This document shows, piece by piece, positions 55,175-64,000 of a stretch of 64,000 nt of DNA. The stretch spans positions 1-64,000 of the forward strand of contig JAFNEO010000008.1 in assembly GCA_017886205.1 (NCBI GenBank). The letters are read 5' to 3'. Below the pieces are notes generated by a model. The model was given only the letters and a program-made list of their open reading frames with translations, was not told the origin of the DNA and did no database searches. Made by a program: the position numbers and the translations under genes. The DNA comes from Candidatus Aminicenantota bacterium. GTDB taxonomy: Bacteria > Acidobacteriota > Aminicenantia > Aminicenantales > UBA8522. Every line of letters begins with the position of its first letter. Positions within the stretch are counted from its first letter, which is position 1.

Positions 55175-57280
55175 TTACCTTATCGTGACCATGACCCAGA
55201 GCAGCAAGATGATCACCCCCACAAGCACCCAGGTCCCCCCAAACCCGAGAATGTCTGCCCGGCCGGGTTTCATGACCTCCCAATTCGACCGCGGCCAGAG
55301 CTTGCGTCTCACGAATTTTTCCGGATGGGCCCGGGCCGCTTCGACGGCCCTGTCATCCTCCACCGGATTCGGCTGCACGGGCGTGTGGACCTTGGCAAAA
55401 AAGCTGTCCAGGTCGGACTTCGGCAGCGGCCTGGTCAGCCAGCTCAAGAGAAAGAGCAGGACAAATGGAAAAAGCGCGTCGAAGAAAAAACGGGTCGCGA
55501 CCAGCTGGGCCTTGGTGAACCGGACGAAATCGATGCCCAGCCAACTCAACACCCAGATCTCGGCTTCGAACCGGCCGATGCCGATCTTGGGCGAGTCCGG
55601 GTCCTCGGGGCGAACCCGGACCACTTTCTCGTAAAACACGGCGGCCGGTTCGATCGCGTGGGGCTTCTCGATCTTTTCGCCGGTCGCCCGGGCCCGGCCG
55701 GCGTCCACGTCCTCCTGGAGAGCCTCAGTCACGATCCGGACGACCCGGGGTCTGGTTTCCTGGAGAAACGCAGGGTTTGACCTGGCCCATTCCCAACTCT
55801 GGAAAACGTTGGGAATGACGGCGTAGATGCCGAAGCAGACGAAGATCTGGATGATGACTGCCCATCGCGTCAGGCGCCGCCAGATAAACCCCAGCCAGAT
55901 AGAAGCGCCGAACACGGCGGGCATGGAGATGAAGTACTTGAAAAGGTCAAGGAGGTTGCCGACGAAAAGGGCAGCCCCGATCCCGCCCGCCAGGGTGAAG
56001 GCGATGACGATGCGCCCGACTCGGAGAAGATGCCGTTCCGACCGGGGAGAGACGAAAGGTTGGTAAAGGTTGCGGATGAAGAGGGCGGAATAGGTGACGG
56101 AAGCGGCGGAGAGTGTGGACATGTTGGCTGCCAGGATCCCAGCCAACATCAGCCCCACGGCGCCCGGGAAGAGAAGATGCAGGGTCATGTACCCCCAGAT
56201 CAAGTCCGGGTCGTGGAGCTGGCCTTTAAAGAGCCCTAACGCCAGCAGCCCCGCCAGCGCCCAGAAGATCATCAGGAAGCGCTTGAAGAACATGCCGGCG
56301 ATCATCCCGAAGCGGGCGGCATTCTCATTCCTGGCCGCGCTGGCCGTCTGCATCATCGGGGCCGAGGCGATGATCGACACCAGGTTGGCCAGGACCATGG
56401 CCAGGATGGTGTACCAGGCATATTCGCTCGTCGTCACCGACCCGAAGAGGTTGAACATGAAATCGGGCACCCGGGCATGGAGCCCGGCGAACCCACCGAT
56501 CTTGCTTAGCCCGATCGGGATCAGCATGACCGAGAAGATGGCGATCAGGAATCCCTGGATGACGTCGGTAAAGGCGGCGGCGATGAACCCGCCCATCATC
56601 GTATAGACGGCCACGATGACACCATAGACAAGATAAACAACAAGCGGATCGATATAGGAGATGAACGAACGGAGCTCGCCCTTCTTGAAGCGGTCGTTGA
56701 GCTCGTCGTACCGGGCCTTCTCTGTGTCGGTGAGGCTCAGGTCGAGCTTCTGTTTGAGGGCCTGGTATTCCCGGAACATCTCGACGCTCCGCGTTTCCGA
56801 GGCCATATACAACTCGGCCGGTTTCGGGGTCAGGGCCTCGATCGTCTTCCCGGCCACCATGAACCCGACGCCGCCGCCGACGACGGCCATGACCAGCGTA
56901 AAGACGGCAAAGGAAGCGCCGAGGAACTTGCTGCGGAAGCGCTCAGTGTAGAAATCGCCGAGGGTGACCTGGCGGGCCCGACGGTAGAAAGCGCTGGTGA
57001 ACCAATAGAAGGGCGTCAGGAAAAGGACCAGATACTGGATCCACATCCCTCCGATCCCCTGGCGGTAGACCTCCCGGGCCACCGCCACGGCCTGGTCGGC
57101 GTTGGTGGCATGGCCGAAGTTCAGGAAGAACTGGTAAAACTTGCCCAGTCGTCGGCCCGCGATGAAGAAATCGTTGGTGTCCTTGGTGCGGCGCTGGGAA
57201 CGGCGGCCCAGCCAGAGGATGACGGCCAGATAAAGAAGAATGATCCCGACATCCAGGACGTTCAGTCCGAAGATCCGCAT
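55175..57280 (-). CDS. Sodium:solute symporter family protein
   Basis: LYLAVILWLGRRSQRRTKDTNDFFIAGRRLGKFYQFFLNFGHATNADQAVAVAREVYRQGIGGMW; multiple TM segments. Confidence 0.9.
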   Translation of the reverse strand: MRIFGLNVLDVGIILLYLAVILWLGRRSQRRTKDTNDFFIAGRRLGKFYQFFLNFGHATNADQAVAVAREVYRQGIGGMWIQYLVLFLTPFYWFTSAFYRRARQVTLGDFYTERFRSKFLGASFAVFTLVMAVVGGGVGFMVAGKTIEALTPKPAELYMASETRSVEMFREYQALKQKLDLSLTDTEKARYDELNDRFKKGELRSFISYIDPLVVYLVYGVIVAVYTMMGGFIAAAFTDVIQGFLIAIFSVMLIPIGLSKIGGFAGLHARVPDFMFNLFGSVTTSEYAWYTILAMVLANLVSIIASAPMMQTASAARNENAARFGMIAGMFFKRFLMIFWALAGLLALGLFKGQLHDPDLIWGYMTLHLLFPGAVGLMLAGILAANMSTLSAASVTYSALFIRNLYQPFVSPRSERHLLRVGRIVIAFTLAGGIGAALFVGNLLDLFKYFISMPAVFGASIWLGFIWRRLTRWAVIIQIFVCFGIYAVIPNVFQSWEWARSNPAFLQETRPRVVRIVTEALQEDVDAGRARATGEKIEKPHAIEPAAVFYEKVVRVRPEDPDSPKIGIGRFEAEIWVLSWLGIDFVRFTKAQLVATRFFFDALFPFVLLFLLSWLTRPLPKSDLDSFFAKVHTPVQPNPVEDDRAVEAARAHPEKFVRRKLWPRSNWEVMKPGRADILGFGGTWVLVGVIILLLWVMVTIR

Positions 57281-57395
57281 AGCTCACCGACCGGACTTAT
57301 TAAAACCATTTCCGGCAAATCTAGTCAACAAGATAGTATCGTGTTTGTTTGACGGCTGTGTCCGTGTTTGCTATAAAGCTAAGCTTATCACGCCC

Positions 57396-58310
57396 ATGAC
57401 CGGATTATTTGAAATGCTGCAGAACTCGCCCCTCCGCGGGGAGATTCTGTCTGTGGGCGCGGCCTTAACCTGGGCCGTCGCCGTCCTTCTCTTCCGGGTC
57501 AGCGGACGGACCGTGCATCCGATCGGCCTGAACCTCTTCAAGAGCATCCTCTCCGTCGTCCTGCTCGTCCTTACCATGCTCCTTCTCGGCGAGTCCCTCC
57601 TGCCGAAAACGGCCTGGCAGGACTATGCGCTGCTCGGCCTGAGCGGTTTCCTCGGCGTCACCCTGTCCGATACCTTCTTCTTTCAGTGCCTCAACCTCCT
57701 CGGGGCGAGCCTGACGGCAGTGATCGATTGCCTTTACAGCCCTTTTGTCATCCTCTTTTCCTTTCTTTTCATCGGCGAACGCCTGAATGTCCGACAGCTT
57801 CTCGGCGTAACTCTAATCCTCTCCGCGCTGGTCCTGATTTCCCGTAGCAAGGAAAAGGGCCTTCCGCCCCGGAAGAACCTCCTCCTGGGGATTGGCCTGG
57901 GGACTTTGGCTATGGTTACGCTGGCGACGAGCATCGTCATGATCAAGCCGCTGCTGGCCCGTTCTCCCGTCCTCTGGGCGACTCTTTGGCGGATGGCGGC
58001 GGGCGGAACCGCCCTTCTGATCTTCCTCCCGTTTCACCCACGGCGACGGCTGATCTCCCGGCCGCTTTTCTCGCCGGCCAACTGGCGGTCGATGGTCCCG
58101 GGAACGTTCCTGGGGGCCTACATCGCCCTGGTCGCCTGGATAGCGGGGATGAAGTACACGCTGGCTTCGGTCGCCGCTCCTCTCAATCAGCTCAACTCGA
58201 TCTTCATCTTCGTCCTGGCGGCGATCTTTCTCAAGGAAAGGGTGACGAAGGGGAAGATGGCGGCCGTGGCGCTGGCCACTCTCGGCGCTTTCCTGGTCAG
58301 CTGGGCATGA
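57396..58310 (+). CDS. EamA/DMT family transporter
   Basis: About 10 TM segments in two EamA-like halves (GEILSVGAALTWAVAVLLFRVSGR; SVAAPLNQLNSIFIFVLAAIFLKERV); ATG at 57396 chosen over the ORF-track start. Confidence 0.88.
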   Translation: MTGLFEMLQNSPLRGEILSVGAALTWAVAVLLFRVSGRTVHPIGLNLFKSILSVVLLVLTMLLLGESLLPKTAWQDYALLGLSGFLGVTLSDTFFFQCLNLLGASLTAVIDCLYSPFVILFSFLFIGERLNVRQLLGVTLILSALVLISRSKEKGLPPRKNLLLGIGLGTLAMVTLATSIVMIKPLLARSPVLWATLWRMAAGGTALLIFLPFHPRRRLISRPLFSPANWRSMVPGTFLGAYIALVAWIAGMKYTLASVAAPLNQLNSIFIFVLAAIFLKERVTKGKMAAVALATLGAFLVSWA

Positions 58311-59295
58311 AGGCCTTCTCGAAATATCGGCAGGAATCCCGGATCGTCTTTTCGATCGGGATGTATTCATGGGAGAAATCCCGGCGGCTTTTTTCGTTGG
58401 AGTAAAACGTCGTCCAGCCGCTGAGCCGTCCGTAAGCATAGGTGAGCAGAGGTTTTTTCCGGGTGAGATGGCTCACCAGTTCCAGAGATAGACCGGCCGC
58501 GGCAAGCAACGGCGCCGGCACGGGAAAAGGATAAACCCGCCGCCGCGCGTGCTTCCCGATCAGCCTCAAGACTTCCGGATAACGGAGGTTGGCGCCGACG
58601 AGGAGGTATTTCTCCCCGGCCCGGCCGCGCTCAAGTCCCTTCATGATAATGGCCGTAACATCGCGGACATCCACCACTGCGAGGCCGCCCCTGAACGAGC
58701 CGAACATCCGGCCGCCATAGACCCGGGCATAGAGCTGGTTGTGAGGGGTCTCCAGGACAGGGTCTCCGGGGCCCATGATAGAAGCGGGATTAAAAATGAT
58801 GGCGTTGAGCCCTTTCATCCGGGCGGCTTCCTCTACAATCTTCTGCCCGAAATACTTGGAGGTCATATAATGAAAATACGGCGGCCAGTTGAACGGCGTC
58901 GTTTCATCGATCAATTCTCCCCTCTTCTTGAAACCGATCGTGCCGATCGAGGAGACATGGATCAGCCTGCGGACCTGGGCGCCGAGGCAGGCCTCCACAA
59001 CGGCCCTTACTCCATCCCGGTTGATCCTCAGCAGCCGATCAAAATCACGCCTCATGTAGGAGATGAGGCCGGCCAGATGGATGACGTGGGTCTGGCCTTG
59101 CGCGGCTTCAAGAACTCGCTTCTCGTCGGTGATGTCCCCGTAGACGATCCGGACCTTCTCGACTTTCCAGCTCTCCGGGATGCGGTCCCCGGGGAGGACA
59201 TAGGTTGAGACTGAATCCGGACCGAAATTCCTGACCAGCTCGGGAACGAGCACGGAGCCGACAAAACCTGTCGCTCCGGTGACGAGGATCCTCAT
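58297..59295 (-). CDS. NAD-dependent epimerase/dehydratase (extended SDR) 1
   Basis: MRILVTGATGFVGSVLVPELVRNFG; YMTSKYFGQKIVEEA. Confidence 0.9.
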   Translation of the reverse strand: MRILVTGATGFVGSVLVPELVRNFGPDSVSTYVLPGDRIPESWKVEKVRIVYGDITDEKRVLEAAQGQTHVIHLAGLISYMRRDFDRLLRINRDGVRAVVEACLGAQVRRLIHVSSIGTIGFKKRGELIDETTPFNWPPYFHYMTSKYFGQKIVEEAARMKGLNAIIFNPASIMGPGDPVLETPHNQLYARVYGGRMFGSFRGGLAVVDVRDVTAIIMKGLERGRAGEKYLLVGANLRYPEVLRLIGKHARRRVYPFPVPAPLLAAAGLSLELVSHLTRKKPLLTYAYGRLSGWTTFYSNEKSRRDFSHEYIPIEKTIRDSCRYFEKAFMPS

Positions 59296-59936
59296 CCCCT
59301 GGAGTTCGTCCGATAATTGCGGTAATAGATGAAAGTGTCGGTGGATATCCCGGTCAGGGCATGGAGGAAGATCGTATAAATGAAGGACCCCGTAAAATAG
59401 GCGACAAGTCCGAAAACGAAACCACCGGCCAGGGAAGCGAAGATCTCCGACTGCGGGTGCCCGGCATGATGCAGGGTTGAGATGATCGTCTGGAGGGCCA
59501 GGGCCGGGATAAGGCCGATGGCCGGGATCATGGGGAAGAACAGAATCCCCCTATAGAGGAATTCCCAAGCCACGTAATACAGAAGGAGGTAGGCAGCCTC
59601 GAAGGCGATGAAGCTCCTGGGGCTCCGGCAGGCCGTCTTGGAAAAGGGGTAGAAGCGGCCGAGCTCGGCGTCCCGGGAGCCGATCAACCCCGACAGGACG
59701 GCGAGGGGAGCGCCCACGGCGGCGATACCCAGCCCCCTCCGCCAATTCCCCAGAGAAAGCCCGGCCTCCTTCAAAAAGAGGAGCGCGTCCGGCGAGAAAA
59801 GAAAAATGATCAGGATGGGGATGACGAGGAAGAGGCAGAAGACGGCTGCGAAATAGGCCAGGAAAGCCCGGAGATCATCCCACTTCTGGACGAGCCGCCG
59901 GTAATGGAAAAAGGAGAACAGCAGGGCAAAGGCCAC
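59292..59936 (-). CDS. CPBP-family intramembrane protease-like protein
   Basis: VAWEFLYRGILFF (ExxxR-type motif), ISTLHHAGHPQSEIFASLAGGFVFGLVAYFTGSFIYTIFLHAL. Confidence 0.75.
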   Translation of the reverse strand: MAFALLFSFFHYRRLVQKWDDLRAFLAYFAAVFCLFLVIPILIIFLFSPDALLFLKEAGLSLGNWRRGLGIAAVGAPLAVLSGLIGSRDAELGRFYPFSKTACRSPRSFIAFEAAYLLLYYVAWEFLYRGILFFPMIPAIGLIPALALQTIISTLHHAGHPQSEIFASLAGGFVFGLVAYFTGSFIYTIFLHALTGISTDTFIYYRNYRTNSRG

Positions 59937-59965
59937 CGCCAGATAGATCCACAGGACCGATTGGA

Positions 59966-60988
59966 CTATTTGATATATCCTTTCTTCCGCTCTTCTAAGT
60001 ACCAGTCGACAATGGCCTGGATCTGCTTCTCGGTATCATTGTCGGGGCGATACCCGAGCTCGGCGACCGTCCGGGAGATATCATAAGTCGTCTCGGTCGT
60101 TATCCTCCGGATCCGGTAGCGATTCAACTCCGGGTGGAAACCGGGAGAGAGTTTCTTCCAAAGCTCCTGGCCGGAAGCGGCGAGCCTGGCGAACAAGACA
60201 GGGACATAAAGCCGCTGCTTCTTCCCGATCCCCCGCTGGAGCCCGGAGAAAAATTCGCGCCAGCTGGGGACGATCCCATTGGTCACTGTATAAGCCTTGC
60301 CCACGGCCTGATCGTTCTCCAAGGCCAGCTCTACGGCCTGACAGAGGTTTCCGATATAGCAGTACGCAAAACGGTGCCGGCCGCGGCCGACGATCACCGG
60401 GACACCTCTCTCGGCGCTCCTGAGAATCTTGTCGCAGGTCGTCCGATCATTGGGGCCGTAGGTGTCTCCCGGACGGAGGATGACCACGGGCAGACCGGCG
60501 CTTTTCGCCTTTTCCAGGAGATAGGCTTCGGTCTTTTTCTTGGCCCGGGCGTAGGGCATGAAGTCCGCTGGCCGGCCCGGATTCTCCTCGGACAGGTTCG
60601 TTCCGAGATAGCCGAGGGTTAGGGTAGACGAGATATAGACAATCCGCCTGGGTCGGGTTCCCTTATCCAAGATTTTCTGGATGAGGTTGACCGTCATGCC
60701 ATAGACCCCGGCTTCGCACTCGGCCTCGGAGGCCTGGTCCGAGACGACCGAAGCGGAGTGGACAACGTAATCGAGGCCCTCCGGGAGATCGAAGCTCTGC
60801 GGGTCGTAAAGATCCCCATAAATGACCTTGACGGGGAGTCCCTCCAGGAAATGGAGGTCGGAGGTCCTCCGCACGAGCCCATAGACTTCATGCCCCTTGG
60901 CCAGGAAGCAGCCGCATAGATTGGAGCCGATGAACCCGTTGGCCCCGGTGATGAAGATTTTTTCTTTCAAGGGTGGATTGGCCGCCAT
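59966..60988 (-). CDS. NAD-dependent epimerase/dehydratase (extended SDR) 2
   Basis: IFITGANGFIGSNLCGCFLAKGHEVYGLVRR; YARAKKKTEAYLLEKAK. Confidence 0.9.
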   Translation of the reverse strand: MAANPPLKEKIFITGANGFIGSNLCGCFLAKGHEVYGLVRRTSDLHFLEGLPVKVIYGDLYDPQSFDLPEGLDYVVHSASVVSDQASEAECEAGVYGMTVNLIQKILDKGTRPRRIVYISSTLTLGYLGTNLSEENPGRPADFMPYARAKKKTEAYLLEKAKSAGLPVVILRPGDTYGPNDRTTCDKILRSAERGVPVIVGRGRHRFAYCYIGNLCQAVELALENDQAVGKAYTVTNGIVPSWREFFSGLQRGIGKKQRLYVPVLFARLAASGQELWKKLSPGFHPELNRYRIRRITTETTYDISRTVAELGYRPDNDTEKQIQAIVDWYLEERKKGYIK

Positions 60989-60992
60989 GCGA

Positions 60993-61955
60993 TCAGGATC
61001 TTAATGTAAACCGATTCCAGGCTTTTATCAAGACGGGCCCCAGGGCCATCGTCAAAAAAGCGGCGGCGATGCCGACTACGACATCGAAGACGTAGTGGAA
61101 GCGGCCGTAGACCGTAGAGACATAGAGGGACAGGATGACGGGCGCGAGGATGAAGAACGCCGGCCGGGAATAGCGGTAGGCCGTCCACCACATGATCGTC
61201 GCCGCGGCGCAGTGAATGCTGGGGATCGTCCCTCCCGGCGTATGGATGCGGCCTCGGATGAACTCACTGGCGGCGGTGAAAAAATAGCCGCGAAGCGGCA
61301 CGGTGTGGAGGTCGCCGATGGCGCGCATCGGACCGGCCACCGGGAACATCATGAACCCGAGCGTGCAGAGGACTATGGCGAGGCCGATGTAGAACAGGTA
61401 GTCCTCGTTCTGCTCCTCCCCGTGCCGGCGGTAGATCAGAAGGCTGAGGATCGGATAGACGGGCACATAGAAGACATAGCAGAACATCATCCATTCGGTA
61501 AGCCAGGGGGTGATAATCCGTTGTATCCAGACAGTCGGCTGAACTCCCAAGATAGAAGCCTCGAGGTCGATGACCATCTGGTCGTGCCACTGGGGGAAGA
61601 AAATGAGCTGCAGCCGGAGGGAGGCGCTGTAGATATACAAGAGGATGAGCTGGACGGAGAGGGTGCGGAGGAGAAAACGGAGATGACGGCTCGCGGTTTT
61701 CTGGGCGATGAGGTTCGCGCCCAGGAATACGAGCACCGCCAGCCCGTTGGCCAGGATGAATCCCGGCCAGGAGCCCCGGATCCGAGAGGGAAAGAGGGGG
61801 GCCAACAGCGAATACAGGACTAGCGCGCCCAGGATGAGGACATCAGTGAGCTTGATCCTCAGCCCGAAAATGGTCCGTGACTCGATGGCCTTCATGAGAG
61901 CCGTCTTTCCTTTTTTTAGAGCCTGATTAATAGCGGAAGCAGGGGAAAAAGTCAA
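60993..61955 (-). CDS. PAP2/inositolphosphotransferase-like membrane protein
   Basis: Multi-TM; TPGGTIPSIHCAAATIMWWTAYRY and YGRFHYVFDVVVGIAAAFL resemble PAP2/Aur1-like motifs. Confidence 0.78.
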   Translation of the reverse strand: MTFSPASAINQALKKGKTALMKAIESRTIFGLRIKLTDVLILGALVLYSLLAPLFPSRIRGSWPGFILANGLAVLVFLGANLIAQKTASRHLRFLLRTLSVQLILLYIYSASLRLQLIFFPQWHDQMVIDLEASILGVQPTVWIQRIITPWLTEWMMFCYVFYVPVYPILSLLIYRRHGEEQNEDYLFYIGLAIVLCTLGFMMFPVAGPMRAIGDLHTVPLRGYFFTAASEFIRGRIHTPGGTIPSIHCAAATIMWWTAYRYSRPAFFILAPVILSLYVSTVYGRFHYVFDVVVGIAAAFLTMALGPVLIKAWNRFTLRS

Positions 61956-61966
61956 AGGCAGGGACT

Positions 61967-62947
61967 TTAAACCCCGCCATGTACTTTATACCAATCGATC
62001 GTTTCCCGGATGGCTTCCTTCAGGCCCGTCCGGGGCTCGAAGCCCAGCTCTCTCTTGATCCGAGAGCCGTCATAAATCCAGTAGTATTTCCGGGCCGCGA
62101 GAATGCTCGTTCGGGTCAGCCTCGGCTTCCGGCCGGTCAGACGCGCGACAGCCTCTGAGGCCGCAGCGGCCAGCCATTGGGCCTGATAGGGGATATTCAG
62201 GAGAATACGGCGTATACCGAGGGCTTCTTGAATGGCATCCGTTATGTCAGACCAGGCATAAGGCTTGGGATCGGCCAGGAAATAAGTGCGGCCGTCGGCT
62301 TCCGGTCGTTCCGCGGCAAGAATCAGGGCCTCGACGACGTCCCGGACATAGCAGAGGCTGGTCTGGGGCTCTCCCGTCCCGACCGCCGGCCTGATCCTTC
62401 TTTTGATCAACCGGATCCCCTCCTGGAGCTCTCTCTGACGGGGCCCGATGATATTGGGCGGCCGGATGATGACAAAGGGAAGCCTTCCCCCGGACTCATG
62501 GACAACCTCTTCGGCCGCCAGCTTGCTCCGGCCGTAGTCGGAAATTGGCCGGTTCGGGTCGTCCTCGGTCAGGGCCCTCCCCTTCTCCGAAGGACCGGCA
62601 GCGCTGATGGAGGAGACGTGGATGAATTTCTTCAGCCCCGGATTCCGTTCGAAACAGGCCTCAAGCAGGTTCCGCGTGCCGACGACATTGGCCTGGTAAT
62701 ATTCCTCCCATTTCAGAGCGCTGATGACGCCCGCAAGGTGAAAGACGCAGTCGGCACCTTCCACAGCGGGTCCGAGCGTCGGCTTGTCCCGGCAATCGCC
62801 CCTCACCAAACGCACATTGAGACGCTCGATCCAGCCCAGGCCGTGAGGCCTGCGGACAAGACAGCTGACCTCCCACCCCCTCCGGACCAGCTCCTCGGCC
62901 AGATGGCTGCCGATAAAACCGTTCGCGCCGGTGACTAGAGCTTTCAC
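61967..62947 (-). CDS. NAD-dependent epimerase/dehydratase (extended SDR) 3
   Basis: MKALVTGANGFIGSHLAEELVRRGWEVSCLVRRP; YGRSKLAAEEVV. Confidence 0.92.
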   Translation of the reverse strand: MKALVTGANGFIGSHLAEELVRRGWEVSCLVRRPHGLGWIERLNVRLVRGDCRDKPTLGPAVEGADCVFHLAGVISALKWEEYYQANVVGTRNLLEACFERNPGLKKFIHVSSISAAGPSEKGRALTEDDPNRPISDYGRSKLAAEEVVHESGGRLPFVIIRPPNIIGPRQRELQEGIRLIKRRIRPAVGTGEPQTSLCYVRDVVEALILAAERPEADGRTYFLADPKPYAWSDITDAIQEALGIRRILLNIPYQAQWLAAAASEAVARLTGRKPRLTRTSILAARKYYWIYDGSRIKRELGFEPRTGLKEAIRETIDWYKVHGGV

Positions 62948-63822
62948 TGCGTCGGAGCTTGAGCCAGTTTCAGGTCCACCCAGAAAGAGTATTGCTTGGG
63001 GCCCTGCGCGGTGCGGGCGAGCGACGGGCTCGAACCGGCGCTCTCATTCTCTGCCCGCTCGCCCCGGGCGTCCTCACCGGAAACCCGGGACTGATCGGGC
63101 ATTTCTCCTCTGCCCATCATGGCCGCCCTCATCTCCTTGGTCATCCCGCCCCATTCCAACCCCAACTTGACCGATTCCCCTGGTCCGCTCCCAACCCCTG
63201 CCGGATGAACGTCTCGCGAGGCCAAAGGAACGCGGAACTCATAGACCATGGAACCATCCTGCCCTCGGGATATCCGGAACACGGGCGGGTCCGCGTTTCC
63301 CTGGGTCTCGGGCGGAGGGATGGTGTCTCCCTTTTTGTTGACGGCGTCGGCTTCAAACAGGAAATACATGGGCTTGGCCTTGATCTCTGTTTTTTTCTCC
63401 TCGGTCAGAGCCTGCCCCTGTTTCTCGAGCATCCCGATCAGCTCGTCGGCGGTGGCGTTTTTCCTCAGGAAGCGGACTCCAAAGTCCTTTTGCTTTTTCC
63501 CCACCGGGCCAAAATAGAGCGTTATCCCCGTCATCTCGACGGAGCTCAGGTATCTCGGGTCTTTGAAAACCAGCAGCATATAAAGATTGGCGGCGTCGTT
63601 TCTTAAGGCAAAGTCAACGCTGAGGTTCTTTTGGGAGCTCATCACATCCTGACCCCACTCCACCGCCTGGCCGTCAACGCGGGGAGGCTCGTTGGCCCAC
63701 CGGCTTTCCACAACCGTATCCGCCGCCCAGGCGGCGGAGAGGAGACAAAACACAGCTGCCATCCAGGGAAAGGCGTTCCCAAAGATGCGAATTCTCATGT
63801 CGGCCTCCGTAAACGAAGTCAT
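62944..63822 (-). CDS. Secreted hypothetical protein, possibly DOMON/CBM9-like
   Basis: Signal-peptide-like N-terminus; ANEPPRVDGQAVEWGQDVMSSQKNLSVDFALRNDAANLYMLLVFKDPRYL. Confidence 0.6.
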   Translation of the reverse strand: MTSFTEADMRIRIFGNAFPWMAAVFCLLSAAWAADTVVESRWANEPPRVDGQAVEWGQDVMSSQKNLSVDFALRNDAANLYMLLVFKDPRYLSSVEMTGITLYFGPVGKKQKDFGVRFLRKNATADELIGMLEKQGQALTEEKKTEIKAKPMYFLFEADAVNKKGDTIPPPETQGNADPPVFRISRGQDGSMVYEFRVPLASRDVHPAGVGSGPGESVKLGLEWGGMTKEMRAAMMGRGEMPDQSRVSGEDARGERAENESAGSSPSLARTAQGPKQYSFWVDLKLAQAPTQ

Positions 63823-63888
63823 TATACCAGAATCAGCGGGACGAGAGAGAGTCGGGGGCGGGACCCTAAGGGGCGAGAAGGGAGCGAT

Positions 63889-64000
63889 CTACCGGGCGAG
63901 CAGCCGACCGACTTCCTCGACGGCACTGGCGGCATCGGGAGCATAACCCTGCGCCTTGATCTGGTCGGCATAGTCGCGGGTTAAAGGGGCGCCGCCGATG
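63889..64000 (-). CDS. C-terminus of a corrinoid (B12-binding) protein, truncated by window edge
   Basis: Reverse frame reads IGGAPLTRDYADQIKAQGYAPDAASAVEEVGRLLAR-stop, characteristic of methyltransferase corrinoid protein C-termini. Confidence 0.8.
   Translation of the reverse strand, partial: IGGAPLTRDYADQIKAQGYAPDAASAVEEVGRLLAR

Overview
The window is a 64-kb bacterial chromosomal segment, mostly GC-rich. Gene content and the TPR/Ser-Thr kinase style suggest an Acidobacteria/Aminicenantes-like organism (inference only; no marker search possible). Most of it is ordinary: tonB-exbB-exbD; an isoprenoid/envelope operon (larE-ispG-rseP-dxr-cdsA-uppS); hypCDE; nucleotide-sugar genes followed by cysC-sat; phoH-pgpH-ybeY-corC-era; tRNA-His; a carbohydrate/UroD-like cluster (about 40-54 kb); rlmN; an SSS transporter; and an SDR/PAP2 cluster at the right end. 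The most unusual part is a visibly AT-richer stretch at about 25.4-34.9 kb, directly downstream of tRNA-His. It carries five same-orientation copies of a roughly 90-160 nt intergenic repeat (core ...CTGAAG..TTGAATCTGATCAGCGATGCTGTTATGCCTGAGAAAAGTTCGAAAATTGGACGTTAGCCCACC...). The copies separate single, functionally unrelated genes, and the stretch ends in a ParE/RHH toxin-antitoxin pair. Several copies begin with the coding tail of a TPR protein (..DPGLPEVEDARKRLAGLK-stop). The layout resembles a gene-cassette array with no visible integrase, but shared 3' ends from decayed paralogs remain a serious alternative. Other points: an S41 peptidase split by one in-frame TAA, a receiver-TonB fusion with Glu at the phospho-acceptor position, a low-complexity insert in Era, a 49-bp inverted-repeat pair around the first repeat copy, and a near-consensus promoter overlapped by three 8-bp repeats in front of the antitoxin.
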